DNA of 64,000 bases from Phytophthora hibernalis. Taxonomy: Eukaryota; Oomycota; Peronosporomycetes; Peronosporales; Peronosporaceae. Position numbers and translations under genes: made by a program. The stretch is taken from NCBI GenBank assembly GCA_012656075.1, contig JAAKBF010000367.1, positions 1-64,000 on the forward strand. The letters run 5' to 3'. Positions 10,667 to 20,312 of the stretch are shown piece by piece. How positions within the stretch are numbered: position 1 is the first letter of the stretch; each line of letters starts with the position of its first letter. The notes under the pieces are model-generated. The model did no database searches. It was not told the DNA's origin and saw nothing but the letters and a program-made list of their open reading frames with translations.

Positions 10667-11794
10667 ATGGCTGTCGGTGAGTGCCCGTTTGAAGCGACCA
10701 ATGTACGCGATCGTCTCATCGCCCCCACACCCCCAGCTACAACAGCAACGATACAGAGCAGGCAAAAAGCGAGGAAAGCAGCCAAGAACCGAAAGGAAAA
10801 ATACGCTGAAAAGCGCTTTCAGACACAGGAATTTGGACCAGTGGGAAAGGGATGGGAGGCGACGGGATGTATCTGCTCAACTAGACAGAATTACAGAACC
10901 ACGGATCTCTAACTGGTGATCGTGTCCTCTGAACCTACAGGAAAGAACAAACGCCTTACTAAGGGCAAGAAGGGCGGCAAGAAGAAAGTGTACGTTGAGT
11001 TCTCCTCCCCTCCAGCAGAAGAAGTACAGACAGGAACTTAATGCTGTTCGTGCTTGAAAAATTGCAGCGTGGACCCGTTCCAGCGTAAGGACTGGTACGA
11101 TGTGAAGGCCCCCGCCATTTTCTCGGAGCGTAACTGCGGCAAGACTCTGGTGAACCGCACGGCGGGCACCAAGATCGCGTCGGAGGGACTTCGCGGCCGT
11201 GTGTTCGAGGTGTGCCTTGCTGACCTCAACAAGGACGAGGACCAGGCTTTCCGCAAGATTCGCCTCTGCGCGGAGGAGATCCAGGGCAACCAGATTGTCA
11301 CGGGTTTCCACGGTATGGACTTTACCCGCGACAAGCTGTGCTCGCTCATCCGCAAGTGGCAGACGCTGATCGAGGCCTTCGTCGACGTCAAGACCACCGA
11401 CGGCTACCTCGTGCGTCTCTTCTGCATTGCCTTCACCAAGAAGCGCCCCAACCAGATCAAGAAGACCACGTACGCCAAGACGGCTCAGATCCGCGCTATC
11501 CGCAAGAAGATGACGTCGATCATGACGGAGGAGGCCAGCAAGTGCGATATCAAGGACCTGTTCCTTAAGTTTGTGCCGGAGATCATCGGAAAGGAGATCG
11601 AGAAGGCCACCCAGGGCATCTACCCGCTCCAGAACGTGTACATCCGTAAGTGCAAGATCCTCAAGAAGCCCAAGTTCGACCTGGTGCGTTTGATGGAGCT
11701 TCACGAGGGCGGTGCCGAGGAGAAGGGCTCCAAGGTCGCACGCGAGGAGGACCAGCTGGTGGAATCGATGGCCGGCTCTGGCGGCCGCCTCTAA
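10667..11794 (+). CDS. RPS3A: Small ribosomal subunit protein eS1 (RPS3A)
   Basis: Three exons, 10667-10676, 10941-10989 and 11068-11794, give 261 residues, the usual size. The donors are GTGAGT and GTACGT; the acceptors are CCTACAG and ATTGCAG. The spliced start reads MAVGKNKRL, then a Lys/Gly-rich stretch and VVDPFQRKDWYDVKAP, all typical of eS1. Later family blocks are present: GTKIASEGLRGRVFEV, FHGMDFTRDKLCSLIRKW, LRLFCI-like RLFCIAFTKKRPNQIKK, and the acidic C-tail. It is a 40S subunit component near the mRNA exit. The frame is intact, in contrast to its neighbour, which shows that sequence quality here can be good. Confidence 0.96.
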
Positions 11795-12490
11795 GCGCGT
11801 TCACAAGCATGACTGCTCCGGTGACACAGTTGGGCATGGTTTTTGTTGTCGACGAAGGAGGAATGAAGCCCGAGTTGAATGCTCGAGTGAGTACTTGTTT
11901 CTAAGACGATGGAGAATAAAGGCGAAATTCTTATCCAATTGGCAGGCAAACTTTTAAATCACCAAACACCAGTTTTGATGCGGTGTGTTTGGTATTCATT
12001 TGTACTACTGTAGTACTACATAGTAGTAGTAAATTAATATTATACAACATGTACTATTGTTGTTTGCATATATTTTGCCTCTATTTTAGAGCTCTATTTA
12101 GCTGGTTTTCTATCCAACGGTTGCCTGATACTTAATCTAAACTGCTGAGTTGTTCATGTCTGTTTTGGATGAATTGGGTCGGAAATGCGCTTTTGAAAGG
12201 GCATTTCCGGATTCACTGGCCTTAATTCTAGCGTTTCACTTTGTACTGGCATACAACAGACTTTTAATAAAGCTGACAAGTCGTAATTAAGACTTCACAT
12301 ATTTGCAAAACTCAGTTTAAATAGCCCGTTTTGCAAAAACATCTGCAAAGCACAATAAGTTTGAAGCTATATTACCGATACAGGTACAGTACCGGAATAC
12401 ACTGGGCCAAATTTGATGCTCTGTCACGGTCTCATTTAACCTACCATACCGCATCTGGACGGTTGGTTGCCCAAACTCGATTAAAAGACA
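11795..12490. other. Intergenic region, palindrome-rich patch
   Basis: No coding frame is credible. It should hold the RPS3A 3' UTR and the promoter of the next gene. Around 12003-12030 a near-palindromic run of TAGTAC/GTAGTA units centres on GTAGTACTAC. CTCATTTAACC at 12432-12442 loosely resembles an oomycete initiator. Confidence 0.45.
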
Positions 12491-12890
12491 ATGGCGGCGC
12501 GCGTGACCAAGCTCTTCCTGCAGAACTGTGCCTCGGACAAGGTGGGCACCGGCAAGACAGACAAGCGTTCGACGAGCAAGGGAACGTCGGGCGAGAACAA
12601 GGTCAGTATGTCCAAGAACGCGCTGAGGAAGCTGCGCCAGAAGGGCAAGAAGGTGTCGACCAAGGCGCGAGTGCTGGAAGAGGCACGTCGTGAGCTGGAG
12701 AAGGCTGACCGCTCGACAGAAAACCTCCGCAAGCTCAAGAGCAAGATACCTACCAAGTCGCAGCGTCTCATGACCAAAGTGCGTCTTTATACTGGCTGCC
12801 CGCAGACTTACCTCGTGTTCTGACACTCTTGCCTCTTTCTCTTCTGCTTGTCTGTAGGCTCTTGCTCAGCGGACGGCTGTGTTCCGGTAA
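12491..12890 (+). CDS. Small basic hypothetical protein, two exons
   Basis: ATG 12491 opens an exon to 12778. A 79-nt intron follows (GTGCGT donor, pyrimidine-rich CTTGTCTGTAG acceptor ending 12857), then a short exon 12858-12890 ending in TAA. The product is 106 residues, rich in Lys, Arg and Ser, with a helical heptad-like middle (ARVLEEARRELEKADR, ENLRKLKSKI). I do not recognise the family. The charge and the RKLRQKGKK patch suggest a nucleolar or RNA-binding role, but that is inference only. It lies 696 bp downstream of RPS3A on the same strand. Confidence 0.65.
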
Positions 12891-13303
12891 CTTCTGTAAG
12901 CTTTCCTTTCAGTGACTTGCTGGGACTGTCGAACCGATACCGCCAAACGTAAAGTCAACGCTGGTAGGAGCAGTGACCGGCATGACATGTACGATAAGAG
13001 CCGCCCTGACCGATAGAAGACTTTCTAGGCTGGACCATTGATGTCTGATTCGTTGCTAGCACGAACAATGATACAACACTGCGGCTTAAAACACCGCACG
13101 TACACCCTCCAATCTCTCTCTCCATCGCTCGCACTGCGAGTACCGGTACGTTCCCTTTGCTTCGATTTAAAAGCCTGCTACACCGTCGTAATCTGGACAG
13201 GAAGGGGCTATTAATAGTGTTGTTGCGTCGGGCAAACAACACAACTGAGACGTGCTTCTTTATTCTTGTTATTGCTTGGCGGAGTCGCGATGCATTTGCC
13301 TCC
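12891..13303. other. Convergent intergenic region
   Basis: Between the 3' ends of the small basic gene (+) and the COA3-like gene (-). No credible coding frame or repeat seen. Confidence 0.45.
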
Positions 13304-13587
13304 TTACTCGTCGTGCTTGGCGACTGCAGAGGGCTTCATACCGCTCTGGTGCACGTTCACCTTGACCGTGTCCAGGTCTTTGAAGTCGTCCTGAAGCCAG
13401 GGAAGTAGCAGCAAAAACAACGGAAATAGCAGAGACGAACGTTAGGAATGCAAGCTAGTCCAGGTTGAATGAGCAGCCGCCAGCGTACCCGACTCATCTG
13501 ATAGAAGGTGTAGCCGAAGACGGAGGCTGCGAAGGTGCCGAGGCTTCCGCCCAGGATGAAGTTCTTGGCGCGCACCGACAAAGCCAT
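13304..13587 (-). CDS. COA3-like cytochrome c oxidase assembly factor
   Basis: Exon 1 (13587-13489) ends after the codon for Arg33. A 98-nt intron (GTACGCTGG donor, GGCTTCAG acceptor) is followed by exon 2 (13390-13304). The product is 61 residues: a short basic N-terminus, one membrane helix (about residues 9-29, FILGGSLGTFAASVFGYTFY), then QMSR and DDFKDLD. COA3/CCDC56 proteins of the inner mitochondrial membrane have this size and the pattern of one helix followed by an acidic DDF motif; they help Cox1 maturation. The call rests on that short pattern. Another single-span mitochondrial protein is possible. Confidence 0.6.
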
Positions 13588-13658
13588 GACTACTAATAAA
13601 CGGCTGACGGGGTTCTGACTGCTTGTTTTTTGACCTCACACTCATTATCCTCACTTTT

Positions 13659-13831
13659 CCGGTACAGAGTTCCCCGGCAAAGGGAGAAAGGTCGAACCAA
13701 TAAATTCTTCCAGGCTGAAAGATTTGCAAACGGATTTGTATCGCGCTAGAGGAGGCTTTGTGACAAATGTACTAATTTTGCAAAGTAAATAACTGATTAC
13801 AGTTCTCCCTTTGCCGGGAACTCTGTACCGG
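13659..13831. repeat. MITE-like element with 29-30 bp terminal inverted repeats
   Basis: CCGGTACAGAGTTCC starts the left arm (13659-13688). The right arm 13803-13831 is its reverse complement apart from one extra C in the left. The 173-bp length and lack of coding capacity fit a MITE. Superfamily is not clear and no certain target duplication was found. Confidence 0.7.
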
Positions 13832-13886
13832 TACTGAGATACCGTACCGGTATTCCCCTGGCTAATGAAACAATAGGTATAATATC

Positions 13887-13948
13887 GATTTCTCGATTGA
13901 GGGTCTAATATCGGTACATACGATATGAGACCCCTCAATCGAGAAATC
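13887..13948. repeat. Hairpin with ~20-bp arms
   Basis: GATTTCTCGATTGAGGGTCT at 13887-13906 pairs with its reverse complement at 13928-13948, one bulged C, and a 21-nt loop. Confidence 0.6.
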
Positions 13949-14472
13949 GGTGGTCAAAGATGAGCCACCCAATTTCGTACCTAAACGAACTTTCGAGAAA
14001 CGGGCGTTTGAAAATAAATTACACCCACTACCGTAAAGTTCGGATTCAGTAAGACACACCGATTCAACGCGACAGTGGTAAAAACTAAATTCAAATATTT
14101 TGAAATAATTTAGAAATTGTAAATTTTCTTTTTACGATCGAGAATTTTAAAAACTTTTATATTGCAAGCGACCTTTTTACGACTGTCTCATTGAATCCGA
14201 CCTTTCGGTAACTGGAGCAATTCAAAATTTTACTTATCTCGAGTTTCGCCAATCAAATCTTTTTTCTTCTTTTAAAGCTCATCCATTGGTTTTCCCAAGT
14301 ATAATCAACCAAAAATTAAATTTGCATTTTTAAATTTCGAGCGAGGCACATTTTTCTGATGCTCATTACTTCTCTTTGAAAACCGAAGGCCTAAAATGAT
14401 CTCAAAACGCTGCTGGTCATCGTGGTGGGCTCGGAAAATGGGGATAAGTAAACTTTTGTTTGAGGGGGTCTC

Positions 14473-15034
14473 ATATGATCGTCATATCTCCCTGACAGAC
14501 CAAGGCAAGTAAATCGATCGCCGTTTGCGCTTCTGCTATAAAATCCATGAGCAAGGTCCTGCAGGTATGATGAACAGGTATATGTCGTTGGTAGGTACTT
14601 TATTAGTATTAGTGAGCTATTAAATGATGTATGTTGTTGGTAGGTAACGAATTCCCTATGTCAAGGCACACAACAACATTTCAACCAATAGACAGTCCGA
14701 TCTGACTCACTTCTCAGACATGCACTTTCCTATTCAACCGATAAACAACCCAATTTGGCCTACCGCACGTCTCTACACCTCACATGGGTGTATGCCTTGA
14801 CATAGGGAATTAGCGAGCTATTAAACTACATGTAGTGTAACAGAGATGTGGCCAAATACGTACGAGCCCTACCCCCACCTGTAGATTGGTGACGCCTGTA
14901 ACAGGGGAAATAAGGTATACCTGTTCATCATACCTGCAGGACCTTGCTCATGAATTTTTGTAGCGGAAGTGCAAACGGCGATCGATTTACTTGCCTTGGT
15001 CTGCCGTATGACCAGGGAGATACGACGATCATAT
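14473..15034. repeat. Long-TIR element (arms ~110 bp), containing a second TIR element
   Basis: The arm 14473-14582 and the arm 14915-15034 are reverse complements with a few changes and one 8-nt indel. The ~110-bp TIRs on a 562-bp non-coding body fit a Mutator-like MITE. An inner element at 14650-14811 has its own 19-bp arms. Confidence 0.7.
14650..14811. repeat. 162-bp inner element with 19-bp inverted repeats
   Basis: AATTCCCTATGTCAAGGCA at 14650-14668 is repeated in reverse at 14793-14811. GAGCTATTAAA flanks it on both sides at a distance (about 14618 and 14815), so it may be a nested insertion into the outer element. Confidence 0.6.
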
Positions 15035-15487
15035 CGTATATACCAGTATTGTACCTATTATTTCATTGCCTAAAGTGAATGACGCTTGTAATTCGTATAC
15101 AGTAATTGGCAGATTCCGGACGTCAGTTCGGAAAGCTGCAAAAGTCAACAGTGCCACGCCGGAAAATAATCCGCCAATCAGCGCGGGATTATTCATTCCG
15201 GACGTTTGGTAAAAGGAACTGGTTAGAGGTACCGAGTAGATCGTATATTAACGGATACATACGGTAGGAACATTCTATTTTACGCCGGTAAAATACCGAC
15301 CACTCAAAATGGTGAATCTGAAAAATGTGAAAAATGACACCCCTCTCCCCTTTCACCCGTCCCCGACTGTTCTTGGCCTTTCATTTTGGAATCTCCCTTG
15401 GCACGCACACACAAGAAATCTCTCCGGTACGTTAAACATGTATGTGTCCGTGATGTCCAGCCTTTGATCGATATGTTTGTATTCACG

Positions 15488-16090
15488 ATGTGTGGACGCA
15501 TGAACGACAGCGAACCCGAGCGACAAGTCCCGTCCGACAGGTCGTCCTGGGTGTGTCCGCCTGTTGCCGTCGAATGGCATGAAGACTGGGAGGCGTTTTG
15601 CGCATACATCGAAGAGTATCAAGCGGCCACCCACCAGATCTTCCGGCAGCGTACATCGACGTCTGTGGCTAAGCGAAACCGTGAGATCTCAAGTCAGACA
15701 AGATCGAGTAGAGCAGCGCAGCCTCGCCAAGTTGCAACAGCGGGGAGGATCCGATATCGATGCACGTGATGTCTGCGAGGCAACCGCTGCGAATGGAGAG
15801 GTATCAGAGCCTTTGATCCCGGAAGAGTTCAAGAATTTCTGGATCAAGCTGGTGTGCACACACGGCTGGAAGCGAAAGAGCCGCGGAAAGGGAATACGCA
15901 AGTCCTACTTAAAAAACAACGGGATGCAAGGCAAACATCAAAGATGGAGTTGTTTGGAATGACGACACTCACGCGTTCATGGTTCGAGTCACGGGCTTCG
16001 ACTTCAGTCACAAGCACAACATATCCAAAGCCGTATTCGAGAATCATGTATCGAACCGCCGCGTGGAAAACCCAAACATCCTTGCAAAAA
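15488..16090 (+). pseudogene. ZSWIM/FAR1-type DNA-binding domain fragment
   Basis: Three frames joined by single-base shifts carry, in order: PPVAVEWHEDWEAFCAYIEE, THQIFRQRTSTSVAKRNR, CTHGWKRKSRGKG and CKANIKDGVVW, then a VRVTGFDFSHKHN block and NRRVENPNIL. This order matches the N-terminal FAR1-like DNA-binding part of ZSWIM3-type/MULE proteins that are abundant in oomycete genomes. The MULE transposase core is absent; the fragment is cut at ~16090 by the DDE element. No function is expected. Confidence 0.6.
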
Positions 16091-16745
16091 AATATTGCGG
16101 TTTTTCTCTCTCCCTTTTCCTTTTCGCGGTGGAGGCAGCACCAGCAAGTCACGCTGTACGATATCTTTAACTCGTAGCCACGGGGCGAGAGAAACAGAGT
16201 TTGGTAAGCCATTTCGTTCAAAGTTTGTTAGCTTTCCCATCATATTGATCCTCGACAATGGGAAGATACCACACGAAGCAAATTCAGAAGATATGTTATC
16301 TTCAAAGTTGCAGCTCATCCAGGCTAGAGTTGCGATGTGAATAGCCCTTGGCTTGCTGATACTAGTTTCCGCAGAGCCACCGATTAGTTCGTCAATAATT
16401 ACCTTCAACGTGGACTTGAACGACGCAAACACGGCCACATCGAGAGGTTGTAAAAGGTGAGTTGCATTAGCGGGCAAGCACACCAAAATGATGCGCAACT
16501 TATTCGCTTCAGCGATGACGAGATATGCGATGTGCGATGAGCAGCCGTCCATCACAAGCAGAAGAGGTCTCGTGACGTTAGCAGGCGGCATCTGAAAAGA
16601 AGGTGTGCCACTTGGCAAACAAACGTGCATTCATGAAGGCACTATCAGTAGTAGTGACAGCGGCCCCTGGTAGTAAACACGACTCCAGGATGTGGTTGTC
16701 CACCCTTTCTCCAGGGAAGATAAAGAGAGGCGGCGCCTGCTCCAG
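16086..16745 (-). pseudogene. DDE transposase fragment (Jerky/CENP-B, DDE_1 type)
   Basis: The minus strand reads PPLFIFPGERV, LPGAAVTTTDSAFMN, LFAKWHTFF and, after a one-base shift near 16595, RPLLLVMDGCSSH, IILVCLPANATHLLQPLDVAVFASFK. The D in VMDGCSSH and the HLLQPLDVAVF block are the second catalytic Asp and the third-acid region of DDE_1 transposases. The N-terminal DNA-binding domains and the first catalytic Asp are missing. At 16745 the same frame continues upstream into Gypsy A RNase H, so the fragment is fused to a retrotransposon gene. Confidence 0.75.
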
Positions 16746-19700
16746 CGCGGTCAAGACAACATTGCTCATGCCGGCGTACTCAGCGAGGTTTACTGTGGTG
16801 ATATCGAAATAAGCACTCGCAGCCGTCACTACCGTCCATTCTTGTAATTTCCATAGTATTCATGAGCAACTACCATACCCGCCATTCTTCTGCGTCTTGG
16901 CTGAGCCATCAAAAGACATCACCACGCCATTGTAATTCCTCGGTAGGCATGAGTAAAGCAAATGTGGGTCCATTCGAGCAGTCGGTGATCCCCGTGAAGG
17001 TGGTATCACCGTGGCTAACGAGTCTTCGAGTTCAAAAAGCTGGTAAGCCCAGCTTGTAGTAGTTGAGCAAAAGCACAATCGCGTTTCTTGACTCGGTAGA
17101 CCATCAGGTGCCACGGGGACAACATGACTGCGAAGTGGGTCGTACGACCGAACAATGTCTTCGACTTATGTACGCACTCCAGTGTCGAGAACCGAGTGTA
17201 GACACGGATAGTCCGTCCGACCAGCTGGGTGTAACAAACTTTCAGCAGTAACAACAAGGCTAACACCTCCTTCTCGGCCGGGTGGTAATTCATCTCGGCG
17301 CCTTTCAGTACGCGGCCGCAGAACCGCACGGTGTGTAACTTGTCATCGTGATACTGCATCAGAGTGGAACTCAGAGCCCACTCATTAGCAAATAGCGTCA
17401 CGTGCACCTCTTTGGCTCTGTCAAAGTGTCGTAGTATCGTCGCGTCTGCAACCTTCTGTTGTAGCACATCGAAGCTTCGGTGAGCTGCGGATGAGTTCCC
17501 TGCCGGTGTAAAATCCTCATCCTTGAGTTGGTACAGGGCGGCCCCGTAGCCTGCAGAGTCTTGGATGAATCGTCTGTAATAGTTCAACACACCGAGGAAT
17601 GACTGCATTCCTTTCTACGAGGACGGGAACGGCAGCTCCGTCACTATCTTTAACTTCTTTGTATCGGCCTGAATGCCGTCGTCCGACACCTCATGCGACA
17701 GGTAGTCCACTCGACCTTGTACAAAAATGCTCTTCGTGAAACTCACACTTATTCGACACTCACCAAACCGTTGAAGCAGGCGGTCCAGGGTGGCTAGACA
17801 AGAGTCAAAAGTCTCGGAGCCGAAACAAATATCGTCAACGAACGACCGCCGATCGAACACTGGTACCAACGAGGACTCATCTGCCTCTCCCGTGGAGAAC
17901 ATATCCGCGACAGGACTGTTCACCAATTGGGTCACAATACCGAGGACTCGCGGTCGGCTTCGAACTTGGTCGGAAAAGCAGTCGAAACCTCGGACGGCCG
18001 TGCATAACCATCGGTCACTCCTGTTCTAGCAGCCTCAGCGACCGTTTCAGCCGATCACATCAACTCAGAGAACTGGGTCCAACCACCCTTGGGCTGAACG
18101 AACCCCCATAGAGCTTTATCAATCATTCGTTGATAAATCATCGGTGCGTTCTTCAGACCAAACGGCATACGCAGCCACTCAAAGTGGCCGAGTGCACAAA
18201 CGAAGGCCGAGATTTTCCGAGTTCTCATCGTCATCATTATTGCCCTAAATCCGCTAGCTGCATCTAAAGCGCAGAACCACAGGTAGGCTACCAGGTCAGT
18301 CAAGAAATCATCGACCAGCGGCATGGCATACTCCATAATCGCTGTGATTGCGTTCACCATCTTGTAATCGATGCACAGGCGAATATCGACGCCGTTCTTC
18401 TTCAACACAATCACAATCGGGGATGTCCAAGGGTTGTCCGAGAACGCCACCAACCGAGCCTTCAACAAGCTATTCAGTTATTCGTATAGCTTCATCAGAT
18501 GCTTTAGCGGTGTACGCCGAGCCATCTGTTTAATCGGAGGATACCCCTGTACGTCGATATCGCATACCACACCATAGACCGGCGGTGGTAGAGCATTTCC
18601 GCTCGAAATCATGATCTGTTCATGTTGCTTTAACACCCTGATTAATGCTCGTTGTTGCTCGGACGTGGCTTTCGGGTTCGCCACGTCCTGTATAATCCAA
18701 AACCGTCTCCGAAGCTTCGGTCAGGTCAGGCAGGAATGCCAACTCAGGCGTAGTCGGTCAACTCCATTTCATTTGCCACATGCTCGGCCGCACCACCGGG
18801 GTCGTCGTCAATGTCGACAGCGGTGTTAGCGCAAACACCCGCCATAAGCGCTGCGAACACCGACTCCAGACGTGCCTCCGAGTCTTCAGTGACCTCGGTT
18901 TCCGGTGCCTCGCCGGTAATTACATCGCCGTCACCCCTGTCCGAGGATTCGGACATGATTGAACCCTCATTTCTCGGCTTCCATGTCCATAGCCACTATG
19001 TCCGAGGTTGCCAAAGTAACGGCTACTGTCGGTTGGTCGCACTCGTTCAGTTGAGCGTGGCACTCATCAACACTCGGTGGACGGGCCATCCGACGCCCAT
19101 CTTGGTGTGTCGCCGGTCGGGAAAGAATCTTCCGAGGTGCCGGATATTCCCGCCGCTCGACTGCCGGTGGTTGACTGGCTAACCACCGCTCGTACAGCTT
19201 GCTTTCACGCTTCAGCAACGTGGCATCCCGACACTCAGCGTACGCCAGAACTTGCCATTCGTCGTACTTCGCCGATTGTAGCCGGGTATAGCCACGCCCT
19301 TGCGGGAGATCGCCACGTGATACCCATAACACCACCGATTCGTGGTTGCGACCCTCGGTGACACATTAGTCAGCCGGATAATCGCTAGTTGTCCTCGCTG
19401 AAACCTCGTCACTGTAGGCACGAGATTCCCAATCCGGCGAATCCACACCTCGTCGGTGTTCAGAGATGGACGTCGTCGAGGTAGTTTGAACTCGTGCCAC
19501 TCCCGTCCGGCGACTGACAAATCCTCGGTCGGACCACCGACCACTTGTAGACCGTATACCGGAGCGTCATCCGCGTTCTGGGACTTCACCAGGAGTATCA
19601 TAACTTCATCGGGTAACCGGGCCGTACCATGGAACAAATCGAGCCGCACTCCAGCTGGGATCATGAAGTCCGTGCTGAGGACCACATTGACCCCTGCACT

Positions 19701-20298
19701 ATGATCCATAATCCACAACTCGAATTCATATACTCGCTCCCACCCAAGGGTGATCTTAACGAGTGCTCGGCGGCGTGTCTCCATCACTCCTGGATTAATT
19801 CCTCTAACCTCCAGACGACGCCCGTGGTCTGAAACCTCCCGCACGCGTAGCTTCTTCGCATAGGAAGCTGATATCACGCTCACATTGGCTTCAGTGTCGA
19901 GCAGAATCCTCGTTCGTGCGTCATCCACTGCCCCGTTTACCATGGCACGCAATCGCTTCCTCTTGTCGTAGCGTTAGGACGACCACCACCCCAACCACTC
20001 CATCCTCTCACCAGACAACAACTTGATTGCCTGGCCGAGACTTCGGGGCTCGTGCTCAGTCACAGCCATACTCACGATTGAAGCCTCGGTAACCGTACCG
20101 GTAGCTTCCTCTTTACATTTCACATTCACTTCACTCCCACTGAGGCTTGCGCCTCTCTTCTCCATTTTCCGTCGATTTCACATGATCCATATTCAAGTCA
20201 TCAGGCCGTTTGCACGAGCCAGTGAACGCAAACAAATAGTCGGCGTCCAACGCAGGCTCGGCTAACTGTGGCAGCCCGATTGGGACCAACCCAGTTTC
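16746..20298 (-). pseudogene. Gypsy A pol (protease, RT, RNase H), truncated
   Basis: In order: an N-terminal block (FAFTG near 20225), protease near 19900 with LLDTEANVSVISA, a long spacer, RT from ~18560 (SPIVIVLKKNGVDIRLCIDYKMVN, LDAASGF, MPFGLKNAPMIY), the catalytic FVDDICFG near 17850, a connection and first RNase H-like domain (FLGVLNYYRRFI, NYHPAEKEVLALL) and a second RNase H start (MSFDGSAKT, AEYAGM). The protease site is D-T-E, not D-T-G, which should kill it. About 80 extra residues separate the GLKNAP block from FVDD, as in Gypsy B. Frameshifts near 19960, 18960, 18475, 17950, 17612 and 17015 break the frame. Confidence 0.85.
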
Positions 20299-20312
20299 AG
20301 TTGGCGGGGTGC

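Larger units (their letters stand above)
13588..15420. other. Gene-free stretch filled with inverted-repeat elements
   Basis: No coding frame is convincing. It holds the inverted-repeat elements at 13659-13831, 13887-13948 and 14473-15034, listed separately. 13949-14472 is AT-rich without recognised content. A short inverted match links ATATGAGACCCC near 13923 with GGGGTCTCATAT near 14465, so these pieces may once have formed one larger element. Confidence 0.5.

Noticed and set aside
10877..11704. 275-codon open frame on the minus strand opposite RPS3A
   Set aside because: Mirror of a highly biased, conserved coding sequence; Leu/Ala/Val-rich translation with no family motif.
12317..12826. 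169-codon minus-strand frame over the small basic gene
   Set aside because: Shadow frame; the plus strand has clean splice sites and a better product.
13659..13948. CRISPR-like repeats
   Set aside because: These are inverted, not direct, repeats in a eukaryotic genome; no spaced array exists in the window.
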